Of a stretch of DNA of 32,687 nucleotides, positions 8,801-15,554 are shown in pieces. The stretch comes from an uncultured Lachnospiraceae bacterium (GTDB lineage Bacteria; Bacillota; Clostridia; Lachnospirales; Lachnospiraceae), in assembly GCA_902476645.1 (NCBI GenBank), contig CABSEG010000025.1:1-32687 (forward strand), in the 5' to 3' direction. The notes below the pieces were generated by a model that searched no databases, was not told the DNA's origin, and saw only the letters and a list, made by a program, of their open reading frames with translations. Position 1 is the stretch's first letter. Each line of letters starts with the position of its first letter. The position numbers and the translations under genes are program-made.

Positions 8801-10122
8801 ACCTTCACCACCAGCACGTTTTCTTTCCCGTATTGGATTTCGTTGGTAATATCATAGGCAAATCCTGTATAACCATTGGGATAATTGCCGATCTCTTTCC
8901 CGTTCAGATAAACGATAGAATTTTGATACACACCTTCAAAATCAATCGTAATGGTCTTGTTTCCCTGCATACTCTCCGGCACCGTAAAGGTCTTGCGATA
9001 GTAAGCCAGTCCTCCTTGCAGGTAAGCTTGTGCATTATTGGAATTGCTGACCTTTTCCCCTTCGATACTAAAGTCATGGGGAACGTCTACGGTTCTCCAA
9101 CCAGCATCGTTAAATGCGGGATCAATGATCTCTTCGGTAGTGTAGTCTCCGGCGTCTTTCAGCCCCCCGTCCGCAAAGCTGCCGTTTTCCTGCGGCGTTC
9201 TGGTGGCCAGATAAAACTGCCAGTTCTCATTAAAATCAACAGATCCTTCCGCGTCCTTTGCAATCTCCTGAACAGACTCAGAAGCCTCAATGACCGTCAC
9301 TGTAAGAACCGCGTCATACTGTTCTTCGCCAACCGTAGCCTTGCCGGTGACGGTGTACTCCTGCACCTGTGCGGTGTCGACCGCTTCCAGTTCCTCTTCA
9401 TTCCAGACCACATCGGCCTTGCCGGTGCTTCCGTCCGTATAAGAAACCGTCACCTGGTTGGGGGCGGTGAAGGTTCCGTTCTGTCTCATTTTGACAGCCG
9501 ATGGCTGAATGCTCTCCACTCCTTTGATGGCGTCATCCACCCGGTACAGCTTGATGTTATCGATGTTCAGATAGTTTTCCGCCACTGTGGTATCCAGGGA
9601 GATCGTCACACTGTCCCCGGTTACAGAAAACGTATCCGTATCGTATGTAATCCAATTTGCCCACTCCGTAGGTGTCAGCTCTACGCTGGCATCCCCTGCG
9701 GTCAGGACTGCTGAGTAAGTTCCCGGGTCATTTCCTCCCGCCGCCTGTACGGAGGCCTTATAGGTACCCGGCTTTAGATTCTCAATCGTCTGAGAAATCC
9801 GATAGCTTTTTTCATTGGCTGCGGAATCGCTGTATACCTCATACATAGATGTGGTATTCTGCTTGTCTGAGGGATTTTGAAAAATGCGCCAGTAATACTG
9901 CTGATTTTCCACCTCAGAGTGACTTTCGTCAATGTCACCCTCAAATTTCCAGGCCGTCTGTGCGCTTTCAAAATCTCCATTTGGGACCACAATTTCTTCA
10001 TAATTGTCATCTCCTGCCGCTTTTGCCACTGTGGCCCAGTCCATCGGTACAGCCGATAAAGCCAGAGTGCCGGACAACGCAGCCGCAAAAAGTCGTTTTA
10101 GTGTGGTTCTCTTTCTCTTCAT
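2881..10122 (-). CDS. Secreted multidomain GH2 beta-galactosidase-like enzyme with cohesin-like, NPCBM and Big_2 modules
   Basis: Predicted 2413 residues. The start at 10122 has a GGAGAGGAAG site and a Sec signal peptide cut near residue 36 (VAKAAGDDN). Modules by eye: galactose-binding-like CBM (40-195), Big_4-like Ig (200-280), and GH2 sugar-binding, Ig and TIM-barrel domains (285-960). The likely acid/base is E756 (WSIGNEVRG) and the nucleophile E868 in ESESSSQTSSRG, equivalent to the SETAS motif of surface beta-galactosidases. Then follow a DUF4982-like and a GH2 C-terminal Ig domain (965-1222), a second Big_4 (1240-1310), an F5/8 type C-like domain (1312-1492), a cohesin-like module (1495-1632), NPCBM (1634-1790), six Big_2 repeats (about 1791-2314) and a basic fibronectin-III-like tail (2315-2413). 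No LPXTG sorting signal is present. Terminal beta-galactosidase activity on plant galactans or arabinogalactan is the best guess. It has its own promoter and sits between two regulatory gene groups. Confidence 0.88.
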   Translation of the reverse strand: MKRKRTTLKRLFAAALSGTLALSAVPMDWATVAKAAGDDNYEEIVVPNGDFESAQTAWKFEGDIDESHSEVENQQYYWRIFQNPSDKQNTTSMYEVYSDSAANEKSYRISQTIENLKPGTYKASVQAAGGNDPGTYSAVLTAGDASVELTPTEWANWITYDTDTFSVTGDSVTISLDTTVAENYLNIDNIKLYRVDDAIKGVESIQPSAVKMRQNGTFTAPNQVTVSYTDGSTGKADVVWNEEELEAVDTAQVQEYTVTGKATVGEEQYDAVLTVTVIEASESVQEIAKDAEGSVDFNENWQFYLATRTPQENGSFADGGLKDAGDYTTEEIIDPAFNDAGWRTVDVPHDFSIEGEKVSNSNNAQAYLQGGLAYYRKTFTVPESMQGNKTITIDFEGVYQNSIVYLNGKEIGNYPNGYTGFAYDITNEIQYGKENVLVVKVQNMSPSGRWYTGSGIVRPVHLTVDNLAHFNRNGITLSTPDLEETYTSYQAAELNVSAKGYSDSVNADVYLKTTVFDAEGEIVAEETGDNMAINPSTAFNLTDDIRIENVNLWYPWNLGTPYLYTVRTELYLQKSGESEYTLVDSVDTEYGFRWFEVQETTEDPNSGGLYVNGQYTKVQGVDLHHDSGALGAASYTDAYERQFTKLKDMGVNAYRTSHCPPSKQVIEVCRRMGILVVEEAFDGWGTTKASYDFGKFFMKEVPSDWAGLKANGMIGVPSPGIDYDGVKYTWSDWVIQEMINRDKNEPSIFAWSIGNEVRGVGGRPSWYDVNQYDPLGAKPGNINEYTEAVRLLADVDAVDSSRLVVMGGDQERSVPDAKGTWGLVNQVLDGYGLNYNTAKSVDGLIDRFTIGDGGLFENGNHAFFFESESSSQTSSRGVYLDADLTNTGINETPGRRGGSNYDNDFASWTMSNEYGLKKDRDRKSFIGQFIWTGFDYLGEPTPYNVYPVGVASFGTIDTAGFPKDSFYLYQSQWVKDPMVHLLPTNWDEWREGETVDVWVNANVQTAELFLNGESLGKKSFDKKTTAYGKEYLETSERTADDKTWGDNTNPGGYTSEGAVVDEGSTNYGKLHLSWKVPYEEGTLEVRAYDEHGDVVATDSVTTSKTPYTIKAEADKTVLAADGTSLSYVECTIVDEDGNMVPDADNLVKFQVEGAAKIVGVDNGQQESTELYKWGNVDENTYSQRSAYHGKVLVILQSEREAGDVTLTIGSENLKTTQVALKVTEDGTGEAPEQPVTEETLISVDPVEISVPEQQKVTLPGTVTVHYDGGAAGEYTLVKNVTWDTPVSGVGTVEGTVDGLAEKAQAVISADPEMITDVNIAANQALGSGSNIFSFDGLDADSPVHDGALATASFTGSTQNYPNNMLDGDEATTWTNAYSRGASVLLPANSASRKSEYVEFFWDEAKVLNQVSLSFVTNSSKVALPSVLEVQYWNGDAWVAVEDQVTTLASESNAPTVMRFETVYTDRIRVYMENATPYSSRGNIEISEVKVEMSTKVPPVHMNPDTDQDEVVTGQAFTVDIPLVNLPLENELRSLTFKLNYDSAVFEVPGIALAEGVPGELSVEEDTDGLIVSYTNEEGISSDAESFLTMTLQVKETASAGETDITMTDMAAVDTQGQELEVTASSLQIKVGVEGETYVSDLTWLSASSGWESVEIDKNCNGANSSAIALKVNGERKEFEKGLGVCADSEVRYDISSFQEGKGEGDFLRLQAWIGIDYFKVEGNQNGDGVYFIVYGDNQELYRSELLDTNSEAVFIDVDVTGVEELRLYVDKNGTNSHDNADWADLKLVEQSIAMSQESVSVEPQKEQKITATVRPASLAEEAVWESANPEIAEVTGSIEDGIPVGTIRGIAPGETTISITAGGNTVFVPVTVVKVFPESITLDVAEYTLGIGESYTLGTTLAPSNTTEKTIEWLSSNSQVASVDENGQVTGVAPGNAAITAVTENGKTASCVITVSKEPVQEIPVTSMELSETQKELVVGQSFVLGAVVKPGDTTQSKEVRFSSDNRNVAMVDAEGNVMAISQGTAVITAVSVANPDISATCQITVKAATPEVIPVTAIQLSDKRKELEVGDTFKLEAQVSPEDTTQSKDVMYSSDQDQVATVDAGGNITAVGAGVAVITAESAANEQVYAECVVVVKNPSVPQTPVTAIQLLSTQVTIKEGSSYQIFANVVPENTTQSKALVYLSGNDQIATVDADGRVTAKAAGTVTITVVSLANTNLKAQCQITVEPAVALVEIESLKLSESDMVLSIGDKAGRTATVLPENTTEKTVIYTSSNSDVASVDHNGTVTAKATGKTRIIAICGDAAVSYDVYVRPGKAKVTKAVSKRKGKASIRWSHVSGASGYLIQVSTKSKRSGFKKVANIKKGNTLSYTIKKKLRPGRKAYIKVCAYYKSGTKLVKGQFSKVKTVKIKK
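2884..3180 (-). other. Acid-free, Lys/Arg-rich C-terminal domain of the GH2 protein
   Basis: Encodes residues 2315-2413, a fibronectin-III-like fold (IRWSHVSGASGYLIQVS is typical). It contains about 31 Lys/Arg in 99 residues and no Asp or Glu, whereas the rest of the protein is acidic. A charge pattern of this kind could hold the enzyme to teichoic acids or another anionic surface in the absence of a sortase motif. The anchoring role is inference. Confidence 0.6.
3181..4755 (-). repeat. Six tandem Big_2 Ig-like domains in the GH2 protein
   Basis: Residues about 1790-2314 contain six repeats of roughly 80-90 residues with the Big_2 signature: a start like VTAIQLS, a central NTTEKT or DTTQSK, then VATVDAxGxVTA and GTAVITA. 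DNA-level similarity between units is visible (for example the tgcgtcgtat stretches near 3860 and 4135). Such arrays usually serve as a rigid stalk that projects a catalytic head away from the wall. Confidence 0.85.
5227..5640 (-). other. Cohesin-like module in the GH2 protein
   Basis: Residues 1495-1632. The pattern fits the cohesin/CBM2-like beta-sandwich: GQAFTVDIPLVNLP, LRSLTFKLNYDSAVFEVPGI, a D/G turn before LIVSYTN, then SFLTMTLQVKETASAGETDI and a final AVDTQGQELEV strand. Cohesins bind dockerins, and dockerins end the two enzymes encoded at 17355 and 23045. Sequence identity within this fold is low, so an Ig-like look-alike cannot be excluded. Confidence 0.6.
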
Positions 10123-10206
10123 TCCTTCCTCTCCTTTCGCTAAGAATTCTTCAAGCTTTTTCATACCTGTTTGTGCATAGCGCATATTCCATTCGCTATA
10201 TTTTTT

Positions 10207-10235
10207 ATTATATTTGATATTTTATATAAAAGCAA
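10207..10235 (-). promoter_or_regulatory. Promoter of the GH2 gene
   Basis: Minus strand reads TTGCTT (10235-10230), a 17-bp spacer, then consensus TATAAT (10212-10207), in an A/T-rich stretch 85 bp upstream of the start at 10122 and after the stop of the histidine kinase at 10298. It indicates that the enzyme can be transcribed separately from the upstream two-component genes. Confidence 0.7.
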
Positions 10236-10297
10236 TCGTATTTTACAAATCTTTTCCCTTCTGTTTGAGCATTCCAGTCATCTTCCATTCTTTTCCA

Positions 10298-11290
10298 TCA
10301 AAAATCCTTACCTCTTTTTCCTTTATTTGCGCCACGTTTTTCTCCTGACATTTCCTGTCTTGATGCATCGGAACAACTTTTATAGGTTTCCCTCGGAAGA
10401 TATATGGAAAACAAAGTGCCCTTTCCTTTGGCGGATTCCACTCTGATGTATCCGCCTTCCCTGGATACGATCTCTCTGGCCAGAAACAGTCCAACTCCTA
10501 CCCCTTCCTGATCTTGCGCGTCCCCGGAGCGATAAAATCTGGAAAAAATCCGGCTCTGTTCCTCCTCTGCTATCCCAATTCCGCTATCTTTGACATCAAT
10601 GCGTACAAACATTTCAAAGGCTCTGGCACTTATGGAAACGTTCCCGCCTTTTGGTGTATACTTCACCGCATTGTCTGCCAGATTATAAAGAGCTTCTTCC
10701 GTCCATTTCCGATCAAAGACAGCCCAAAGTTCACCGGCCTTTACTTCTACAGCTACATCTTTCTCCTTTGCTTTCGGTCTGATCTGCTCCGATACATCCT
10801 CCAGCATCGGATCCAGTGGGTTTTTCTTAGGGCTCACCTTCACCACGCCCTGTTCTAATCTGGACATTTTCACCAGCGCCTGAATCAAAAAGCGCAACTT
10901 TTCCGCCTGCCCCTTCAGAGCCTTAACCGCAATCTGTCCCTCTTTTGACAACTCCATCTCCTCCAGCAGTTCTGCAAACAGTAGGATATTGGAGATGGGC
11001 GTCTTAGTCTGATGGGAAATATCAGACAGCAGTTTCTGGATCCGATCCCGTTCCTCTTTTACCTTCCTGGCTGAAAGGATGCTGGAATTTAGAAACCGCA
11101 CCATCTTTGCCTCCACCTGGGAGAGCATGGTCTCATCATAGTCCGTCTCGCTGTAATCTCCCTCCGCTGCTTGTGTCAGCATCCGGGAAAGGCGGGCCAG
11201 CATCCTTCTTTCCCGAATCATGGTCATTCCAATGAGGAGGGCTGCAATCCCCCATCCTGCGGCAAACAAAATTACAGTTCCTGCGCTCAT
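10298..11290 (-). CDS. Sensor histidine kinase with a single membrane segment
   Basis: Predicted 330 residues starting MSAGTVILFAAGWG at 11290; the ATG overlaps the regulator stop codon (ATGA), showing translational coupling. One membrane helix (about residues 4-24) leads directly to a cytoplasmic HAMP-like/linker region. The H-box is SDISHQTKTP with H93, the N-box NLADNAVKYTP with N207, and the G-boxes DSGIGI and GVGVGLFLA complete an HisKA/HATPase kinase. There is almost no extracellular sensor, so it probably reads a signal through a partner, as small kinases coupled to FtsX-type ABC transporters do. The tail (about 300-330) is Lys/Arg-rich. It pairs with the OmpR-type regulator just upstream. 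Confidence 0.92.
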   Translation of the reverse strand: MSAGTVILFAAGWGIAALLIGMTMIRERRMLARLSRMLTQAAEGDYSETDYDETMLSQVEAKMVRFLNSSILSARKVKEERDRIQKLLSDISHQTKTPISNILLFAELLEEMELSKEGQIAVKALKGQAEKLRFLIQALVKMSRLEQGVVKVSPKKNPLDPMLEDVSEQIRPKAKEKDVAVEVKAGELWAVFDRKWTEEALYNLADNAVKYTPKGGNVSISARAFEMFVRIDVKDSGIGIAEEEQSRIFSRFYRSGDAQDQEGVGVGLFLAREIVSREGGYIRVESAKGKGTLFSIYLPRETYKSCSDASRQEMSGEKRGANKGKRGKDF

Positions 11291-11955
11291 CCCCCTACCT
11301 CCCAACAGTAACCTACTCCATAGACTGTGCGGATACACTCCCGATCCCCAAGCTTACTTCTGAGGCGATTGATACACACGGACAGAGCATTCTCCTCCAC
11401 ATAAGCGCCCTCTCCTCCCCAGACTGCATCCTGAAGTTGGTTTCTTGGCACCGCTCTTCCCCTGTGCTTTACCAAAATTTGTAAAATCTTCTCTTCCGTA
11501 CGGCTGAGCACAATTGGCACCCCGGCTTTATAGAACTCATGGCTGTCGAAAGAAAATTCATATTCATCCTGCCGATAGAAAGCTTCTCCTTTCTGTTTTC
11601 TCAGTTGAACCTGAATTCTGGCTCTCAGGATTGCCAGGCTAAACGGCTTTGTCACATAGTCATCCGCTCCCATAGACAGACCGGCTACTACGTCTGTCTC
11701 CAGATCATTGGCGGTCAGAAGAATGACCGGCACATCGGACTGCGCTCTAATACGTTGCAACAAACCCAGACCATTTCCATCTGGCAAATTGATATCCAAC
11801 ACAACCAGATCCACCTCCGTTTTGGCCAAGACAGCCTTCGCTTCCCTGACCGTCAGACAGGCGCTGCATTCCGTCTCCTCTCCGGACAGTGCCATCCGAA
11901 TCCCCAGATTTAAAGCCTGGTCATCCTCTACTATTAAAATATGCTTCTTTTTCAC
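11287..11955 (-). CDS. OmpR/PhoB-family response regulator
   Basis: Predicted 222 residues with a GTG start at 11955, set by an AGGAGGG site eight bases upstream. The receiver domain has D11/D12, phospho-acceptor D54 (VVLDINLPDG) and K of VTKPFS; the C-terminal winged helix (about 125-220) ends in the typical INRLRSKLGDRECIRTVYGVGY. It overlaps the kinase gene by four bases. It follows the ABC transporter operon after a strong terminator, an arrangement common in Clostridia where the pair controls the neighbouring efflux-type or peptide-sensing transporter. The 11-bp repeats before the transporter gene are a possible binding site. Confidence 0.93.
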   Translation of the reverse strand: MKKKHILIVEDDQALNLGIRMALSGEETECSACLTVREAKAVLAKTEVDLVVLDINLPDGNGLGLLQRIRAQSDVPVILLTANDLETDVVAGLSMGADDYVTKPFSLAILRARIQVQLRKQKGEAFYRQDEYEFSFDSHEFYKAGVPIVLSRTEEKILQILVKHRGRAVPRNQLQDAVWGGEGAYVEENALSVCINRLRSKLGDRECIRTVYGVGYCWEVGG

Positions 11956-12008
11956 GTTTTCCCTCCTGCTTTCCGATCCTATTTCGGATTTTCACAACAA
12001 AGGAAAGA

Positions 12009-12047
12009 GGTGCTGCAAAGCCCTTCGTTTCCCGGCTTTGCAGCACC
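12009..12047. terminator. Strong hairpin terminator after the ABC permease gene
   Basis: Perfect 14-bp inverted repeat, ggtgctgcaaagcc (12009-12022) and ggctttgcagcacc (12034-12047), with an 11-base loop. It sits between the permease stop codon (12117) and the regulator start (11955), and is followed on the minus strand by CTCTTTCCTTTG. It would end or reduce transcription from the transporter into the two-component genes. Confidence 0.75.
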
Positions 12048-12116
12048 TTTCTTATTCTTATCTCACGTTGTTATCATATCATATCCTTTCGGTTCCATCA
12101 AGAGCCTTTCTTGTCC

Positions 12117-14768
12117 CTAATCTGCGTTTCGAATCCGCTCGACTACAGACTGTTTTTCCAGTATCCGCAGGGCTACGATCGATATCACGGTTCCAAAAAC
12201 CAAAAACACAGGCAACATAATCCATATGGGAGTCACCGTAAACCGATAGCTGAAAAACCAAAACATCTGTCCCAACAATCTTCCGATTAGAGGTGAGAGC
12301 AACGCATTGATCGCCAAAGCCAGCAAAATTGCCCCGATCCCGTATAGGCACCCCTCCATGGCTACCATCTGTCTTAACTGACTGCCGGTCATACCCACAG
12401 CCTGTAAAACGGCAAACTCCCGTTTTCGGCTGATGATTCCCGTCATCACTCCATTGATGAAATTCAGAATACCAATCAGGCCGATCACAAAGCTCAGCAA
12501 CCCTCCCATCAGCAAGAACATATTCCGAAATCCGTCAAACTGGTCTTCATAGGATTGTTTTGATTCATAGTCATAGTCCACCTGCACCTGTTCTGTATAA
12601 TCCTTTAAAAACGCCTCCATACTGGCATTGGCATCCTTCGTAGTATCAAACACATAAGTCATCACGGCGTTGGTACCTGTCTGACGGATAAACTCCTCCC
12701 CGGGAAGTATAAAGCATTCGGAACCGTAATAGCGATAACTCATACTGTTTCGGACCGTTACTCTGGCGCAGACTGTGTAGGTTTTTTCATGGCTCTTTGT
12801 AACCTCCAGCTCCACATACTCTTCTGGTGTACTGTCTGTGGCCTCCTTTCCGGTACGCATATCTACCAGGCGGGTGTCATCTACATAGCACAGCGTCATC
12901 TTCTCCCCCACCTGCCAGTGCTGGGATTCCTCTATCGGATCATCATAGTCATCCTGTTCTACAATGGCCGCAATATAGTTTCCACTTCCATCTGTCAGTT
13001 TAGACAGATCTCCCTCCAGAATTTCTACTTTGGTAAGTGGAAAGTCTTCCATCCCATACACTTGGGCCCGATCCTGAAGAAGCCCCTGTTCATTTTTCGT
13101 CTCATTTCTCACCAGCTCGTCAATATCCTCCGGCCAGTCTTTTCGGAAAGCCCGATAATCCTCCTCTGTAACATACTGTGTAATTGTGGAAATCTGGCCG
13201 TAAATCCGTCCGCTTCCTGTAATTCCCTCCTGCTGGTTAATCTGGTCAATTATCTCTTCCGGCAGTTCCTCATCCTGGGAATAAAACTGACTCTGAAAAT
13301 ACTTGGCATGCCCCACCACAAAGTCTGCGGATACCCACTTTTCCAGATACTTATCCATGTCAAATCCGTTCGTAAAGGTATAGGTTACATTTAGCATTAC
13401 CACTGCCAGTGACAGAGAAAGCACGATCAAAATGGTCTTACTTTTATTTCTCCCCAGATTGGCAAAGGCCATCCGGTAAGTTTTTCCTCCTTTTTCTCCT
13501 TTTTTGCCTTTCTTTTTGTTCATGGTCTGTTCCGTATAGCGGACTGCTTCCACAGGAGATACTTTCCCGGCAATCCGGCCCGGCTTACTGACGGATAAAA
13601 AGACGGTGATCAGGGAAAATAGACAGGCTCCCACAAAGATCATGGGATGGATCGAAGTCTCCCCTCTGACCTTGCTCATCGTATCCGTTACAATAGGCAC
13701 CAAAAGCCCCCCGATGAGCCATCCAAACAGCAGTCCCACCGGAATCCCGATGGCCGAGAGCAGCAAAGCCTGCCTGCGGATCATGCTGCGGATTTGCCTT
13801 CCCGTGGTACCCACGGTCTTTAAAAGCCCATAAAACTGGATATCTCCGGTAACAGAAATACGAAAGATATTATAAATAATCAGGTACCCTGTAATCAGAA
13901 TCAGTACCATGGCTCCCCCGACTCCGGCCAGCGTTCCCGCATCCATGTTGTTGGACATCTGGGCTCCTGTATACCCCCAGTTGACGCCGGTGGCAATATA
14001 ATTGTCCTGGCTCTCATCCGTGTTCTGATAGCCCTGATCCTCCAACACCTGATGTAACTCTTCCTGGATATGCATGGCACTTTTAAAATTCACATACAAA
14101 TCCCAGGTTCCTGTATCATCATACGTTCCCTGAGAGACATAGGCCTCCAGCTGTTCTTTCACATAATCTTCCGCAACCAGCACATGGCTTGCTGTGGTTG
14201 CCTCATCATATTCCCAATAGCCACAAAGTGTAAAGGTGGATGTGACCTCCTTTGCCTGATCTCCCAGGCTTTTTCCCAAGCGGTATGTGAGCGTGAAGGT
14301 CTCTCCGATCTTTGGTTCTACTCCTAAAAGCCTCAGCACCCTGGTATCTGTGGCCGCCTCCATGGTTCCTTCTTTGGGAAGTCTTCCCTCTGTGGGAACA
14401 CAGTACATGGCAGACGCACAGGTTGCATCCGCATACCCTACCTCCACATGGCTCTTTAAAAACGGGGACTTTTGGGGCATCCCCGCCAGAAGCCTTCCGC
14501 CGCTTTCTACGATTCGTGAATCCCGGCTTAACTGTTCTTTCTGCTCTTCCGTCACATTCTTAAAAACTCCGTGGAACTTTCCGCCTGCCTGTCTGAAATT
14601 TTGTTCCTGGAAGGATTTGTTTAAAGACAGGGAAATCGTAAACACTGCCGTAAACATCATAGCCGTAAGGGCAATCGCGAAAACAGCAATGATATTTCTG
14701 GATCTGGAAGCAGCGAGGGATCTTCTGGAAAGTCTTCGGATGCATGTTTTATTCGGTACCTTTTGCAT
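12117..14768 (-). CDS. FtsX/MacB-type ABC transporter permease
   Basis: Predicted 883 residues. Two FtsX-like membrane units are visible. The first has a helix near residues 26-50, a long extracytoplasmic region, then helices near 278-305, 333-360 and 373-393. The second has a helix near 440-465, a second extracytoplasmic region of about 280 residues, then three helices near 750-775, 805-830 and 840-865. The sequence ...GLLKTVGTTGRQIRSMIRRQ and its counterpart AVLQAVGMTGSQLRQMVAME are the conserved cytoplasmic FtsX segments. It starts 12 bases after the ATPase stop, with a GGGGGG site, so the two form an operon. Family members export or sense antimicrobial peptides or act as mechanotransmitters. 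No substrate can be read from sequence. Confidence 0.9.
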   Translation of the reverse strand: MQKVPNKTCIRRLSRRSLAASRSRNIIAVFAIALTAMMFTAVFTISLSLNKSFQEQNFRQAGGKFHGVFKNVTEEQKEQLSRDSRIVESGGRLLAGMPQKSPFLKSHVEVGYADATCASAMYCVPTEGRLPKEGTMEAATDTRVLRLLGVEPKIGETFTLTYRLGKSLGDQAKEVTSTFTLCGYWEYDEATTASHVLVAEDYVKEQLEAYVSQGTYDDTGTWDLYVNFKSAMHIQEELHQVLEDQGYQNTDESQDNYIATGVNWGYTGAQMSNNMDAGTLAGVGGAMVLILITGYLIIYNIFRISVTGDIQFYGLLKTVGTTGRQIRSMIRRQALLLSAIGIPVGLLFGWLIGGLLVPIVTDTMSKVRGETSIHPMIFVGACLFSLITVFLSVSKPGRIAGKVSPVEAVRYTEQTMNKKKGKKGEKGGKTYRMAFANLGRNKSKTILIVLSLSLAVVMLNVTYTFTNGFDMDKYLEKWVSADFVVGHAKYFQSQFYSQDEELPEEIIDQINQQEGITGSGRIYGQISTITQYVTEEDYRAFRKDWPEDIDELVRNETKNEQGLLQDRAQVYGMEDFPLTKVEILEGDLSKLTDGSGNYIAAIVEQDDYDDPIEESQHWQVGEKMTLCYVDDTRLVDMRTGKEATDSTPEEYVELEVTKSHEKTYTVCARVTVRNSMSYRYYGSECFILPGEEFIRQTGTNAVMTYVFDTTKDANASMEAFLKDYTEQVQVDYDYESKQSYEDQFDGFRNMFLLMGGLLSFVIGLIGILNFINGVMTGIISRKREFAVLQAVGMTGSQLRQMVAMEGCLYGIGAILLALAINALLSPLIGRLLGQMFWFFSYRFTVTPIWIMLPVFLVFGTVISIVALRILEKQSVVERIRNAD

Positions 14769-14779
14769 GACTTTCCCCC

Positions 14780-15448
14780 CTATCTCACCACGATTTTTCC
14801 ATCTTCAATCCGCACTATCCGGTCTGCAAGCTGGGCAATCTCTTCATTATGAGTAATCATCACAATGGTCTGTCCAAACCGCTCTCCTGTAACGCGCATC
14901 AAAGAGAGTACGTCCTGGCTGGTCTTAGAGTCCAGATTTCCCGTGGGTTCATCCGCCAGAACAATCGCCGGCTTTGTGGCAAGTGCTCTTGCTATGGCCA
15001 CCCGCTGCTGCTGTCCTCCGGATAGCTGGTTTGGCATACTATGTCTTTTATCCGCCAGTCCCAGCATTTCCACTACCTGATTGATATAGTCTTTGTCCAC
15101 CCGATTGCCATCCAGCTCTATGGGCAACACAATGTTCTCAAACACGTTCAGCACCGGAATCAGATTATAGGCCTGAAATACAAACCCTATTTTTCTTCTC
15201 CGGAAAATCGTCAGCTGATCATCTTTCAAAGTAAAAATGGGGATCCCTTGTACGATCACCTCTCCCTGTGTGGGGCGATCCAGTCCTCCCAGCATATGCA
15301 AAAGTGTGGATTTCCCCGAACCGGAGGTTCCAACAATGGATACAAACTCTCCCTCCTCCACCTTCAGATCTACTCCGTCCAGGGCCCGAACCTGAGCAGC
15401 ACCGGAGCCATATAATTTCTTCAATCCCTTTGTTTCTAAGATTGTCAT
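14780..15448 (-). CDS. ABC transporter ATP-binding protein, MacB/LolD-like
   Basis: Predicted 222 residues, a standard length for this group. Walker A is GTSGSGKST (40-48), the Q-loop FQAYN (91-95), the signature LSGGQQQRVAIARAL (from 142), Walker B AIVLADEP with E167, and the switch histidine H200 (ITHN). A GAGGAGGATG ribosome binding site precedes the ATG at 15448. It is the first gene of the transporter operon, 12 bases before the FtsX-type permease, and drives that protein. The neighbouring single-helix kinase and OmpR-type regulator suggest a peptide-response or cell-envelope module rather than sugar uptake. Confidence 0.95.
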   Translation of the reverse strand: MTILETKGLKKLYGSGAAQVRALDGVDLKVEEGEFVSIVGTSGSGKSTLLHMLGGLDRPTQGEVIVQGIPIFTLKDDQLTIFRRRKIGFVFQAYNLIPVLNVFENIVLPIELDGNRVDKDYINQVVEMLGLADKRHSMPNQLSGGQQQRVAIARALATKPAIVLADEPTGNLDSKTSQDVLSLMRVTGERFGQTIVMITHNEEIAQLADRIVRIEDGKIVVR

Positions 15449-15490
15449 AAATCATCCTCCTCTCTGATAGCTTTATTTTATCATGTAAAG

Positions 15491-15512
15491 CTTTCAGGAG
15501 GCTTTCTGAATC
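15491..15512. promoter_or_regulatory. 11-bp-spaced direct repeat upstream of the ABC transporter
   Basis: CTTTCAG at 15491 and CTTTCTG at 15502 are 11 bp apart, the phasing of PhoB/OmpR-family half-sites. A minus-strand GATAAAAT that could be part of a -10 region lies just downstream (about 15476-15483). The OmpR-type regulator of this locus is a candidate binder. The repeat is short, so chance is possible. Confidence 0.3.
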
Positions 15513-15554
15513 CTTCCAATTCTGTAAGAATCCCTTAAACGTGGCGTATGCTTC

